From NCBI GenBank assembly GCA_030426385.1, contig JAUHYI010000002.1, forward strand, positions 1 to 64,000: DNA of 64,000 nucleotides. The letters are read 5' to 3'. How positions within the stretch are numbered: the stretch's first letter is position 1; each line of letters opens with the position of its first letter. The notes beneath the pieces were generated by a model. That model searched no databases. It saw nothing but the letters and a program-made list of their open reading frames with translations, and had not been told where the DNA came from. This DNA is from Phycisphaerae bacterium (GTDB lineage Bacteria; Planctomycetota; Phycisphaerae; Phycisphaerales; Phycisphaeraceae). Both the position numbers and the translations under genes were made by a program. This document shows positions 1-12,600 of the stretch, in pieces.

Positions 1-124
1 TAAGAGGTTGGTCTAGTACAACGAGCGTTGTATGGGACACGTTAACTTAACGCGATCCCGCTACCGCCCGCCGGGAGACCCGGCTTTCATAGTTTCTTTC
101 TTATCCCCCATTGTGCACTCCCCC
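1..124. other. window edge, no gene seen
   Basis: Short stretch downstream of the candidate immunity gene. It contains a small hairpin at 70-84 (6-bp stem, 3-nt loop). On the minus strand no T-run follows it, so it does not qualify as an intrinsic terminator for the leftward gene. Nothing else was recognised. Confidence 0.4.
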
Positions 125-616
125 CTAGTTGCCTGCTTTCCCCTCTGACAGAGGAAGTTCCATCCTAATTTCATTACCGACCTCTAAAGTATGAGTTCGA
201 ATAAAACCACTAAAAGGCTTATTCCACTCAGGAAACAAGTCATCTAAATTTTTGGCCTTAACCTGAGAAACCTTGATATATTTGTATTTAACAGTGACCC
301 GTGGAAAATCCTCGAAATACCAGAATGTCGATGTATACAAATCATCTATCTTATGATTTTTAAAACAATGAATTCTCCATTGAAAATTATCAATACCATC
401 TGTTTTTTGGGCTTGATGATGATTGAAGCTACAACTGAAATTTACAACCTCTTTAAAAGACACCAAATAAACCGGAAGACGATTTGATAAAACCCCTTCT
501 TCAGAAGGCCCAATTAAATACATATCAATTGAATCATTCCACTTGGAAAAATCGATGTCAATCAATAATGCATCAGAAAATATATGTGACAATGAATCCA
601 TTTCAATAACATCCAT
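125..616 (-). CDS. candidate immunity protein to the Rhs toxin
   Basis: About 163 residues, soluble, with no signal peptide or membrane segment; it is rich in aromatic and acidic residues. I do not recognise the family. The role is inferred from position: the ATG at 616 lies 4 bp after the stop codon of the giant Rhs gene, on the same strand, where polymorphic toxin systems place their cognate immunity gene. The frame is open upstream to 709, but that would overlap the toxin tip, so the start at 616 (MDVIEMD) is preferred. There is no convincing Shine-Dalgarno, which fits translational coupling to the toxin gene. The gene and the last few hundred bases of the toxin gene are clearly more AT-rich than the rest of the window, as expected for an exchangeable toxin-immunity cassette. 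Confidence 0.6.
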   Translation of the reverse strand: MDVIEMDSLSHIFSDALLIDIDFSKWNDSIDMYLIGPSEEGVLSNRLPVYLVSFKEVVNFSCSFNHHQAQKTDGIDNFQWRIHCFKNHKIDDLYTSTFWYFEDFPRVTVKYKYIKVSQVKAKNLDDLFPEWNKPFSGFIRTHTLEVGNEIRMELPLSEGKAGN

Positions 617-620
617 TAAT

Positions 621-3600
621 TTAATTTTTTGCGGGAATATGTGCCGAGGGATCATCACGATTAACGGGACGTCCAGTTTGATTAAATCTATTGCCACCAC
701 GATCTTCAATATGCCAGCTCGGTGACTTTTTACCAGTATACGGATTTATATCATTTGGATCATAGTGAACTTTTGCTTTTGTTTGAGGATGTTCAAAGGT
801 TACGCGTCCCGTTTGATTGTTTTTAAAAACTCGTTTAAACCCATTATTTTCTAATTTCTTGCGTCCAGTATTAAAACTCGTATTGCCTACATCTACTTTA
901 TCTAACCCGAGATTACGAAGATTTGATTTACCGCTACTACGATAACTTCCCGTATTGCTTCCATGCCTTGCGGCTTGGGTTGATCCGGTGGCTGTTGTGC
1001 CACTTGCGTTCGTACTTCCGCGGTTGCCGCCACTGTGTCTTGACGATTGTGTTGAACCAGTCGCTGTGGTTTTACCGCTGTTCGACTTACTAAAATTATA
1101 ATTTAATGGCTCAAGATTGCCCGCATTGTACAAACCACTTACACCGTGCGCGGCTAACGCCGTACCTCCTGCTAAGGCGGGCAATGCTACCGGAGATGCC
1201 GTACCAGCACTGGCAACTTCTAAGATTCCACTTCCACCGACGATTCCCCCGCCCACAACGATCTCGCCAAACGACACCACGCCCCCAAGCGCGCGGCCCA
1301 CTAATCGCCCCGCCGTACCAATGCCACTGGTCGGCACTGCATAATCAATCGGCGTCGGGGCCACCACTTCTCCCAAACCGATCGCCACTTCAACACTATA
1401 TTCACCTACGCCTGACAAAAACTGACCGGCCGGACTCTGGCCAGCCCCGGCTTGAGCGCTACCCCAAATCGCCCCAGCATTCTCAACCCAGGTTTGGGTC
1501 CGAGCTTCACTTCGCGTCGACCCTGGCAATGGCGAGGTCGCAAAACCTGACGTGTTCGTGTCGAATAGAAAATCAAACGCCGAGTAACCACCCGACGAGG
1601 TCGGCGATGTTATAGAGGTCGCCAACTGGCTCGGGGTCGAACGATACACATTCTCATACTTCGGTGCCGGGTTCGACTTGCCTGTGCTGTGACCGCCGTG
1701 GGAGGTGCCTAGGCCGCTGCCGTTGTTATGGTCGCCGAACACCACGTTTTGCGAACTCAAGCCCGACGGGTCGATCAGCATCACCGGGCTGTTGTTGACG
1801 TACGCCGACAGGTTCGTGCCATCCACGAAGCCTGCGGGGTCTTCGCTTAGGAAGCGGCCTACCGTTGCGTCGTACCATCTTGCACGGTACTGCAATAGCT
1901 CCGCGTCGGCATCGTAGAACTGGCCCGTGAACGTCACGGCCGTCAACAAATCGTCCGCGGTGATTGGATTGCTTGAGCCATCGGTCGCTTGGGTCAGATT
2001 GCCAAAGCTATCGAACACGCGGTGCTCGATCACGGTGCCCGCGATGCTCGTCACTTCGCGGATGCTGCCCTGATGATCCGCTAGCGTCCAACGCAACGCG
2101 CCGCCGGGCGTCGTGCGATCCTCAACCGCTAAAAGCATGTCCGTTTGCGGGCCATACATATAACGGGTCGTGGGCTCAATCCCATTTATCAGCGTGGCAA
2201 TGTCGCGGCTCGCCAGTGCGCTTGGATACAAACGCACGTCGTCGAGTTGCCCTGAAAACGCTTGGCTGGTTGAAAAACTGCCGCCGACGCTGTCTTGATC
2301 TTCGCCTAGGATTAAACCACCTGAATCGACTGAGATCGTGTACAAGGTCGTGGACTGAGTGCCGTACGATACGCCGTCGACATAGACCGTGGCCTGGTTA
2401 TTCGTTCCGTCGCGCACGAGTGCGAAATGGTGCCACTGCCCGTCGGCCAGTGATGGGATGGTCCATTCCAGAGGTGTATCGCCGTTGCTTAGTCCGGGAA
2501 ATAACTGGACGGTCGTGCTATTGTTGATATATATCAGATACGAATTGGCATTTGTGGCATTGGCACCGGAGATCAGCGTTTGCCCATATGCCCAGCTTGT
2601 CTTTAACCGTGCGGTGAATGTCACATCGTCTAAGCCATCCACGAGCGTTTCAGGCAAAACCACATGATCGAAATTGCTCGTTCTGCCTAATGAAAGACTC
2701 TGGCCCGAATAGCCGGAAGCATAGGTGGGAGTGCCTGCGATGAAGTTGTCAGTCAGCGTCCCATCGTCGACCAAATAGCTTCCGTTCTGGGCTCCGTCAG
2801 CGGTCACGCTGTCGAATAGATCGCCGTCCATACGCAAGTCAGCAGCAAGCTGCAACAAATCGAATGTCGCATAGCGCTGCCCGCCATCGTAGACGTGATA
2901 TTCTGCCTGGTCTATGCCGCCGACCGCGTCACCATTGCTATCGACCGCTTGAGCAATCAGGTTGCCCATGTAATCGTAGTGGTAGAACAATGTGCGTGAG
3001 GAATCAGCACTCGAGGATGCATGGTCAGTGATCTCGACCAGACGATTGGCATGATCCCAGACGTAGCGACGCTCAGCCCCCGACGAAATGGTGATACGCT
3101 TAGTGCGGTTGCCCTCGACATCGTACTCATAAGTGTATGTGCCATCGTTTAGCAAATGGTTGTTGTCATCAATTTGCTGAGTGACACTGTCATCGGTGAT
3201 ACGATTTCCGTTTTCATCGTAGACGTAACTCTCATCATCGAGGGTAACATCGCTGTGGTCGGCGCCAGTGAGTTGATCAGAAGCATCAAGCGTATAGCTC
3301 ACGGTTTTACCGCTTGGCAGGCTAATGGCCTGGATGCGATTGCCGCGATCGAAGTTTTGGGTGTAGGTCAGGGAATTTGCCAGGCTCGGGCCATGGTCAT
3401 GTTCGAGCACGCTCAGTCGGCCCGTTCCGTCATAAATCCAATTGGTCCGAACCGCATTGGTGAGACTGCTGTCTTTACGCACAACCTCATTTAGACTTGA
3501 ATCCCAGTTGTAATCGAATGTGACAGTGCGAGGCGTGGTCGATGATCCGAGTTGCTCAATTTTTTCAACGCGGCCGATTTCATCGGGGGTGTAATAAGTG

Positions 3601-6600
3601 GTACTCGTATCCCCATCCACTGTATCAACAATTTGTATGAGGTTGCCTGCTACGTCATAGGTATAATCAAATTCGATGAATGGATTATCCATCGATGGCA
3701 AGAACATTGGAATGGTCTTGATAAGGGCACCATTCACATCAACTTCTCGAACAACGATATCACTAAACGCTGTATAGGAATCACGCGACTCCAGCATTAC
3801 CGCACTGTCGTTAAGCGCTTCGCCGAAATCATAAGTTAAAATTGATGTGCCATTGACCCACAATTTAGCCTCAGTCCCCCGCACCTGAAGCTTCAAAGTA
3901 TAATCGGTGTCCGTAGCAACAGCCTGATCGTTTTCTGCAAGGTGGGTTGCTGTGCCGCCAACCCGTTTACTGATAGTAAATTTATCCGACCCATCCCCCA
4001 TGCTTACGAATTTGTAGTTGTTACTATCCTGATAATCGAAAACAAGTACGGCATTACGATTGTCACCCGAATCAAGAGGCGGCAAGGTGCGGGCCACAAC
4101 TTCGAAATCAAATGAGCTTGGCATGCTCGAGGCGGAAGCCACTTTGGCCATGGATGAAGTCGTCCCAGGCAGAGCTATGATTCTTCCTATATCGTCAATA
4201 GCCCACGAACCGGTAAGGGGTTCTATGCTCTTATTAAAATTATCCGACCACTGGCCTGGCGCAAATTGTTTGGATATTAAACGAGACGCGTCATCATAGG
4301 CGTAGACATAACGGGCTTCGAGATCTTGCGACGCAATAAGTTGGCCTGCCGCATCATAATTCAGAGACGTCTGACGGATCGGCGTCTCGACTTCTGTGTC
4401 AGCACCAATACCAAACCATTTTTCGGCGACCAACTGATTCTGGCGATCATACTCGAACGTCGTAATCAAACCGTTGCGATCGGTGATTTGAATTGTGTTG
4501 CCGAGCACGTCATAGTCAAAATATGTTTGAGCGCCCAGAGGATCGGTTTCACGAATCAATTGCCCTAGAACGTCGTAGTCAAACGATGTGACTTGCTGCA
4601 AAGGATCACGAACGGATGCAACCCTTCCCAACGCATCAAAACCCGTCACCGCCGTGTAAGTGAGTGCATAGGGCAAAGACGCAGCGTCTTCATAATCACC
4701 ATTAAAGGCCGCCACGCCCAAAGCACCGGTTTCAACGGTCGGTCGGCCAAGCTCGTCATAAAAAGTCCACGAGGTACGTGTTTCAGTGCTATCAAGCCAC
4801 TCAGTCATCTCAAGCACGTTGCCCATCGCGTCATAGACATAATCAACACGTGGCGCCAACTGTGAACCTACACCATCAGGATCAGGCGAATTGACCGTGA
4901 TGGCACGCCCAAGATTGTCATAAATCGTCGTGGTTGATCGCCCCAGTTCGTCCACAAACTCAATGGCTCGACCCAACTCATCATAATGCGTCCAATTTGT
5001 GGCATTATGGTCGGCGGGAATCGTTTCATAGGTAGGAATTCCCGCACCATCCATCGTAGCCAAGGCGTTGTATGAAACGACCTCTCGATTGAGGCCGTCA
5101 TAATAGAACCATGAGGTGTAATCTCTCCAATCGCTGTTCGATAGATTTGTAAGGTCGTCGCCACGTGGATCGGTCACATATTTAAGATTTCTGTTAGCGT
5201 CATAACCATAATATGTAGTCTGATTAAGAGGATCAGTCTCAGTGATTAAAAGATTACGGCTATCATAAGTATACGACCAAACACGGCCAAGCTCGTCAAT
5301 TTCAGCCATCACGTTACCTAGCGCATCATACACCGTCTCAGCACGATAACCATCAGCATCAATAAGCGCGGTTACCCTATTGAGCTCATCGTACTCAAAC
5401 TTCGTTGTGTAAAATGAGGCTGCGGCAAGCGGAACTAATTGAGCCACTGCGATGACATTACCTGACTTGTCATAGGCCCACGTGGTCAATGGGGCGTTAT
5501 CACCATCGCGCCCATCAGCATCAGGCAAAACCTCTTGAATACGCCGATTACGCTCATCATATTGCGATACGATCACGTTACCTAGAGGGTCAACCTGGCT
5601 TAAAACATTACCCGCAAGATCATATCGAGTCTCAGAACTATAACCTAACGCATCAGCCACATAATTAACACGACCTTGCATGTCATAACCGGTCAACGTT
5701 GAGTAGCCCCGAGCATCGACAACCTCAACCATGTCGCCACTATTATTGTAGATATATTGCGTAAGTGGGCGGTTGTCACCCATATTATCGTCAGGATCTG
5801 GAAGAATATCACTTATCTTGCGATTAAGATTATCGTAGATATATTCGGCTGTATACTCCACATCAGACGACGTCGCCCCCAGTGGATTTACCATATATCG
5901 AAGATTGCTATTGTCGTCATAAATAAATTTTGTGACGAGATCACCCATGGGCCCGCTGACGATTTGATCGGGGTCTTCTTCCGTACTGCTAATACGTCGA
6001 TCTAATTCGTCATAATCATGGCTGGTCACATGACCTCGCGCATCAGTCACCGTGGCCAGATTTCCATGCGCATCATATGAGTACAAGACATCAAGATCGC
6101 CGAGTGGTCCATCGCCATCAGGATCGGGTATCGTCTCTTCGGTGAGTCGATGAAGCTTATCGTATTCAAGTATTGTGGCGTTACCGCGAGCATCAGCAAT
6201 ATGCACTAGATCATCGAAGAAATAGTCATAGGTATAATACGTTACGTTGTCAGGAAGCGAACCCTCATAAATTTTTTCTACCTCGCTTGCATCTAATACA
6301 TCGTGATAGAAAAGAACGCCATCCAAATCGCCAAGAAATGCTGAATTCGCATCAAAACCTCCGCCAACTTCATCTTGCTCTTCGCCAAGAACCAGACCAT
6401 TGGATTCAACCGTAAGCGCATTAATTTCCGTTGATCGTACGCCATATGAAACACCATCCAGGTATAAAATCGCCTCATCACTGGTGCCATCACGAACCAT
6501 TACAATATGATGCCATTCACCATCAACGAACGATGGCAAACTCCCCCATTCTACCTTGATTGCACTTTGACCTTGTTGTTTTTCACCAGTAAAAAACCCA

Positions 6601-9600
6601 ATCGTTGTAGCATCCGCCGCATATATCATAAACTCATTGTCGTTGGTACTATTCGCGGCGGATACCAATGCCTGCGCTTCTGTTTTTGTTGTCCGAAACC
6701 ATGTTGAAAAAGTCACATCATTGATGCCATCCAATAGTGTATGAGGCAATGATACCCGATCATAGCTAGTCGTATCATCCAACGATATGCCTTGCCCCAC
6801 ATGCCCAGTAACATACGAAGCTGTCCCCCCCATAAAAACACCGTCATGTGAACCATCATCTAGCATGCCATCCAATAAATTGTTTTCAAATTCATACTGG
6901 GCTACAAGATCAGGAACTGGCAAAGGCAAGTAATCGGCTATCTTGCGGCCTAATACATCATACTGAAACCGACTACGGTTACCCCGGGCATCAGTCACAG
7001 CAATTATGCGCCCCGCGCCATCATATTCATTAAAAACAGTTGCACCATCTGCCAAAATCGTCTCAATGGCTCTCTGTCGCTCGTCATACACAGTACGTGT
7101 GACATGACCAAGCTCGTCGGTTTGCGACACTAGATTACCCGCGTCGTCATAGACTGACGTACGATAAGTACCATCCGGATTGGTCACACGAACCGGACGC
7201 CCCATCAAATCGTATTCCGTCGAAGTAGTACGGCTTTGTGAACCCACCGTGCCCTGTCGGGTTTCGATTGATCGACCCAGATGGTCGTAGGCGTAAAAAG
7301 TTTTTGGCGAGTTCAGCGAACCACCACCAGAAGCGACATCGCCATCAGGGTCGGGTAACGTCTGGCTTAGCAAACGGCCCAAAAGGTCGTATTCAAACGT
7401 CGTGGTGTTTCCGTTTGGATCAATCGTTGCTATAACGTGCCCGCGCGTATCGCTGAGACTGGCGTTGCCATCAGGATCATCATAGATCGTCTGGGTCGTG
7501 ATCGTGTCACTGGTCGCTGAATCGACCGAACTTGTCTGGCTTAATAGCAATCCCGTGTCAGCGTCATAAACGTATGCCGTCTGGTAGTCGTTAGCGACCC
7601 CAGTGGTTGCCACACCCTTAGGAAGAGTGGTCTTCGTAACCAAACCACGCGCCCCATCCGATCCTGTGTATTCGTGGGCCGTGACGTTGCCGAGCACATC
7701 GGTGGTTGTCAGGAGCCGGCCGGAACTGTCGTATGTATTTAAAATAACCTGGCGATCATCTCCTGGGATGATGGTAGGATCGCCTTGATCAATAACAGAT
7801 GTGAGCAAGAAATAACTGTCACTATCAAAACTTTGGTAGCTATACAACGTGTTACTTTCGGTTGCGTCGGTTGTACTAATCAGCAACCCTTTGTCGTCAT
7901 AGTTAAAAACCGTTCGTTGCCCGAATTCATCAATCGTGGCGGTGCGTAACCCAGCCTCCCACTCCGCCTGCGTAAGAGATCGATCATTTTCAAGAACGGC
8001 GGCGACATTGCCTTGATTGTTTAAATAATACTCAGATGCCAAACCTCGCTCTTCTATGAAGGACACGGTATTTCGGTGATAATTAAACGACACACTGTGG
8101 TGATCACCTGCTGGGGAAGTCACGCGGAATCCGCGACGGTTTAGATAATATTCATACTTCGTCGCCCGGCCTTCAGCATCAGTGGCGTGCTGGAGCAACC
8201 CTGCCAAGGCTTCATCCGGATAGTAGCTGTAGTGACTGCTGCCGGCTTGCACATTTCCTTCGCTCGGTGGCGTTACCTTCGCTAAGTAGTCACCAATATA
8301 GATATAACTCCAAGTACGTCCGGAGGTGTCTGTGACGCTTGATATTTTGTCGTCGGTGTATGTGAAACTCAATGAACGACTTGAATTTTGAGCATCCTGA
8401 ACAGTGCTGATATGCTCGGGATTTACACTGTCATAATTGATTATTACGCCGTTACCATAGCGATCTACCTTACTCGTGATTTTTCCACCGGCAGCGATGC
8501 TTTCAAACTGAACCACGTTGCCCTCGAAATCAGTCCAGCGATAACTGTCGTCGACCAATTTTTCCATTTTCCCAGTGAGGCCCTGCGGATTCGCCAGATT
8601 TGTGCCGGAAGGCGGCAGCAATCTGTCGCCAACATATTGCGAAAGAACCGCTTGGGGGATGACATCAACCGTTGATGTGCCCGGCTTGGTCCATCGAACC
8701 ACGACATGTTCGAGGTCATCCTGTTCTTTATGAAGAATTTCAAAATAGTATCTTTGGCCAGCCTCTAAAGTAATCTGATCTGATTCCTGAGAATCTGGAT
8801 AAACACCAAAATCGGCATACGGCGTACTTCCCGGCACATAGGCAATTTTTTCAGAATCGCTGGGGTCGGCACTACTGCTTAACCATAAATCAACATAGTC
8901 ATCACCAGAAATATAGAATGTATAATCCCCACTAGTTGGAGCCGTAATATATCCGCGAACTCGTTCGCCGTAATTGTCGCCGGAAGTCGAAATCTCCAGT
9001 CCAGTTATTGGCGAGGATAAATAAGCAGGGTCCTGCACTGGTATATCTGATGTTTTATCACCTGGAATGCCAACCCATAGTTCTTTCACGACCGAGTTTG
9101 TCGGCTCTACATATTTAAAATCTAACCGATCACCGGTGTCAGTAAACCAAACTACCGATCCAGCCAGATCAGATGTGTTATCACTTGTACGAATTCGATC
9201 ACTGTAAGAAAACGACCAGCCTTCACCCATACCGCGCTGCGACCAATCGGTTGCATCAGGCCCCGCATTGATCGAACTGTATCGCCGCGAAAACTCCAGT
9301 GGCACGCCAAGATTGGGAATGACGAAGTCCGTCTCGTCATGCGTCACCGTACCATTAACGACATTAATCGGATCACCCAGTGAAAGTTGTGCGGCCGAGT
9401 TGGTTGGCTCATTAACAATAATTTCATCCGAAACCGACACATGCCCACCGTGTGCCGGGTCGAGACCACCATTCTGACCACCATGGATAATATAGCCGAT
9501 ACCACCGTTAGCTCGTTTAGCAATATAACCGGTACCTTCCCAGTACAAATCCGGCCGTGACGGGTCGTTCCCAATGGATGATTCATGAGTGGGTATAATG

Positions 9601-12600
9601 ACTTTGGTGTATTTTTTGTCAGTCGTTAGCTCAAATTGCGATTTAATATAACTACGAATACCAGATTGTATCCCTGGAATAAGCGTATCAAGATTGTCTT
9701 TGTCTGTTGGGAGAAGCGTAACCAAGGATATACTTGGATGATCACCAGCTAACTGAAGCAGCTTAACCGTAGACACACCTTCAACATTGGCTAGTTCCTC
9801 CCAAACCGCCGCCTCCAGATGAGAACTCCCCAAACCAATCCACTCGAAACGTTCACTGGGTATGGCTGATCCATTGAGATTAACGGTCTTCGCCAAGGCA
9901 TTTGGCAAATCGATACCCATAGACTCGGGCAAGTATGGGTACTGAATGGTCATGTTAGCCGGCAATAGATCCTGACCACTGGTCGTCAATCCTGATTCAA
10001 CGCCCTGGAAAACTTCCCGCGATCCGGTCAATTCGGCGACACGTCGCTCATGGATATTGGCGTCAAGCCAATAGGTTGCCGAAGCCAATTGCATTAACGT
10101 GCCAAAGAAATGCTCCGCATTGGTCACCGCACCAGCATTGCTATGCACCAGGTGCATCTGTCCGTTGACGATGCCGCGAAGTGTTTCCACATACCGTTCT
10201 GAAAACTGATTCGCATTCAACGCAACATTGATCACGTCATCTTCTGAGCGCGTAAAATCAAATGTTCTGGCCGTCCCAGCACCCGGTTCGTCATGAATCA
10301 GCACAACACGAACGCCATCGTTGTCAGCAACCGCAGCATTGGCTTGTGCTACCGCTTCACCATCAATATACAACGTGGGATAAATATCGCCGCTGATATT
10401 CTGGGGAGCGATGGTAATGCGACTAAGCGCAACATCTGCCATGTTAACGGTGTGTGACAATAATTCGACCGGCGTCATTGCTGTGGTCGTAACTTGGATG
10501 GTGACCAGGTGATGCTGATCAGCAGGAATACCTTCCGTTTTCGTGACTGGAGTATCTGGTGTGACCACTGTGTAGTCATAACTCACAGGCAATTCAGTAA
10601 CCGAACGCTGAATAATCGGCCCGTCATAGACAATTTCACTCAACGAAACTTCGGGATGGTTGGCAGCCAGATATGCCCTGGCTTGCTGCTCGAAATATTC
10701 GGTTGTTGTTTCCTGGCGAACAGTTGAGAGATATGTGTCCTGATAAAAATACGTGTCATCACTTGGATCAATCCAGTCTTGACGTGCTATGCGCTCGGCA
10801 GGCAACTCACGTAATTTCCACGAAGCATCAAGATTGTAAAACGTTGCCCCGTGATTCAGTTCAAGCCAAGTATGCAAGAATCGAACATTGCCATTGCCTA
10901 GTACAGTCGCTAATAAACCAGCTGCGTCTGCGATCTTATCAGCACCAGATAACGTAGTCGCTCCAAAATAGTTAATGAAATAAGAAGGGGCAACATCAAC
11001 AACATCATTTATATATTTGATATCGCCCGCAGTGATCCCAGATTGGATAAGAACCTCGCGTAGCAACGATGCGGTGTCCCAATCGTTACCTTCTCGGGTA
11101 TCCAGCGTAGCCTGCGCACCGCGCATCGCACCAGGATAAGGCGCATACTTGATATTATTGCGAACCCATTCGTAACCACGCAGCGGTAAGTTGTAGAGAC
11201 GATCTGCAAGATCAGCGGCATTTGTTGCGGCATCAGGATTGTTGGATGGCAAATCGAGATTGATGAATTTTCCGGCCAGACTATCAAGGTGGCCCTGTGC
11301 GGGATCGAGGTCCGCGTTGCCATGCAAATAGATGTCTTCCAGAGAAGAAATGCCAGCAATACTGGTTGGCAGATTAGTGATCTGGTTATAGCGCAGATCA
11401 AGTTTTTGCACCGCAGGAAAGTTTGTCGCTAACCATGAGTCCACCATCGCGGTCGTGAGTCCTGCGCCTTGAATGGCCAGATCGGTCACATTGGCAAAAG
11501 TTGCCACACCCTGTATTGATGGTGTTTGGGTTAAATCGGTAGAGAGAATTTGAAGCGAGGCTAGATTAGTCGCCGTTTGAATACCAGTGAGGTCGTGTGT
11601 TCCATCAGTGTCTTCTAAGATCGCAAGCGTGGTTAGACCCGAGACATCGGTCGGCAACAAACCTTGCTCAGGCAAAAGACCTGCGGCTTGGCGAATTGCC
11701 TGCCTGACATCAGCATCAGGAATAGCAACATTTGGCACAATATTCACACGTACCGACGCTATGTTTTCATACGTGGTGGCGGTGCGATTATCCGTAATGA
11801 CGACATCGAAATCGACCTGAGTGTGCGTTTCAACCCAGGTTGCGGTTTCGCTGGGATCAATTTTTATGGCTCCGTTATTATCAACGTGATAAATACCATC
11901 ATCGTGCCCCGAGAATGTGGCAAAAGTGATGCCTGAATCGGTAAGATCTACGCCATCAAGCTCAAGTTGCCCGATCACCAAACCAGACCCGCCTGCCACA
12001 GTATTCTGATCTACCCAAAAAATCTGATCTTCCAATCGCGGCGTGCCGACGACATCAACACCAACCGTTCCTTTGATCTCGCCCCACTCAACGGTGTCGG
12101 CCGTCACGCCGATATCGATGGCTACTGATCCGCCGGTATGAAATGTATGCGTGGCTGACACCGCACCACTAGAAAGTGCCTCTATCGTGCCATCTCCCCA
12201 ATCAATGGTCCAGCCTGACAATGTTGCGTTTAACGCTGAAAGCGACAGGGTGTAAACCTCACCAACGCGCACCGTTGATGATCCGGTCACTGTCGAACCA
12301 TATTCTGTTAGCGTGTAAGCTGGTGATGTAGAAACGGTCTTAGCATAACTCCCATCGTCAATGACGACGCCGAGCGTATCTTGCCCACTAACATAAACCA
12401 CGTTTCCATCAGCGGTAAATGTGGCGTTACTGGTGTTAACCGTTAGTGCCGAATCGCTGGCTGGAAGATCATATATTGTGCCCGTGTCATTGCCGCCAAC
12501 GCCACCACTCGTGCCGTTGTCAAAGTAAAAATTCGCTTGTTCGAAGTTGCGTGTTTGTACATGTTTTAGGCCAACATTGGTAATTAAATCCGTGACCAGA

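Noticed and set aside
70-84. Hairpin after the candidate immunity gene as intrinsic terminator
   Set aside because: The stem is only 6 bp and no T-run follows it on the minus strand.
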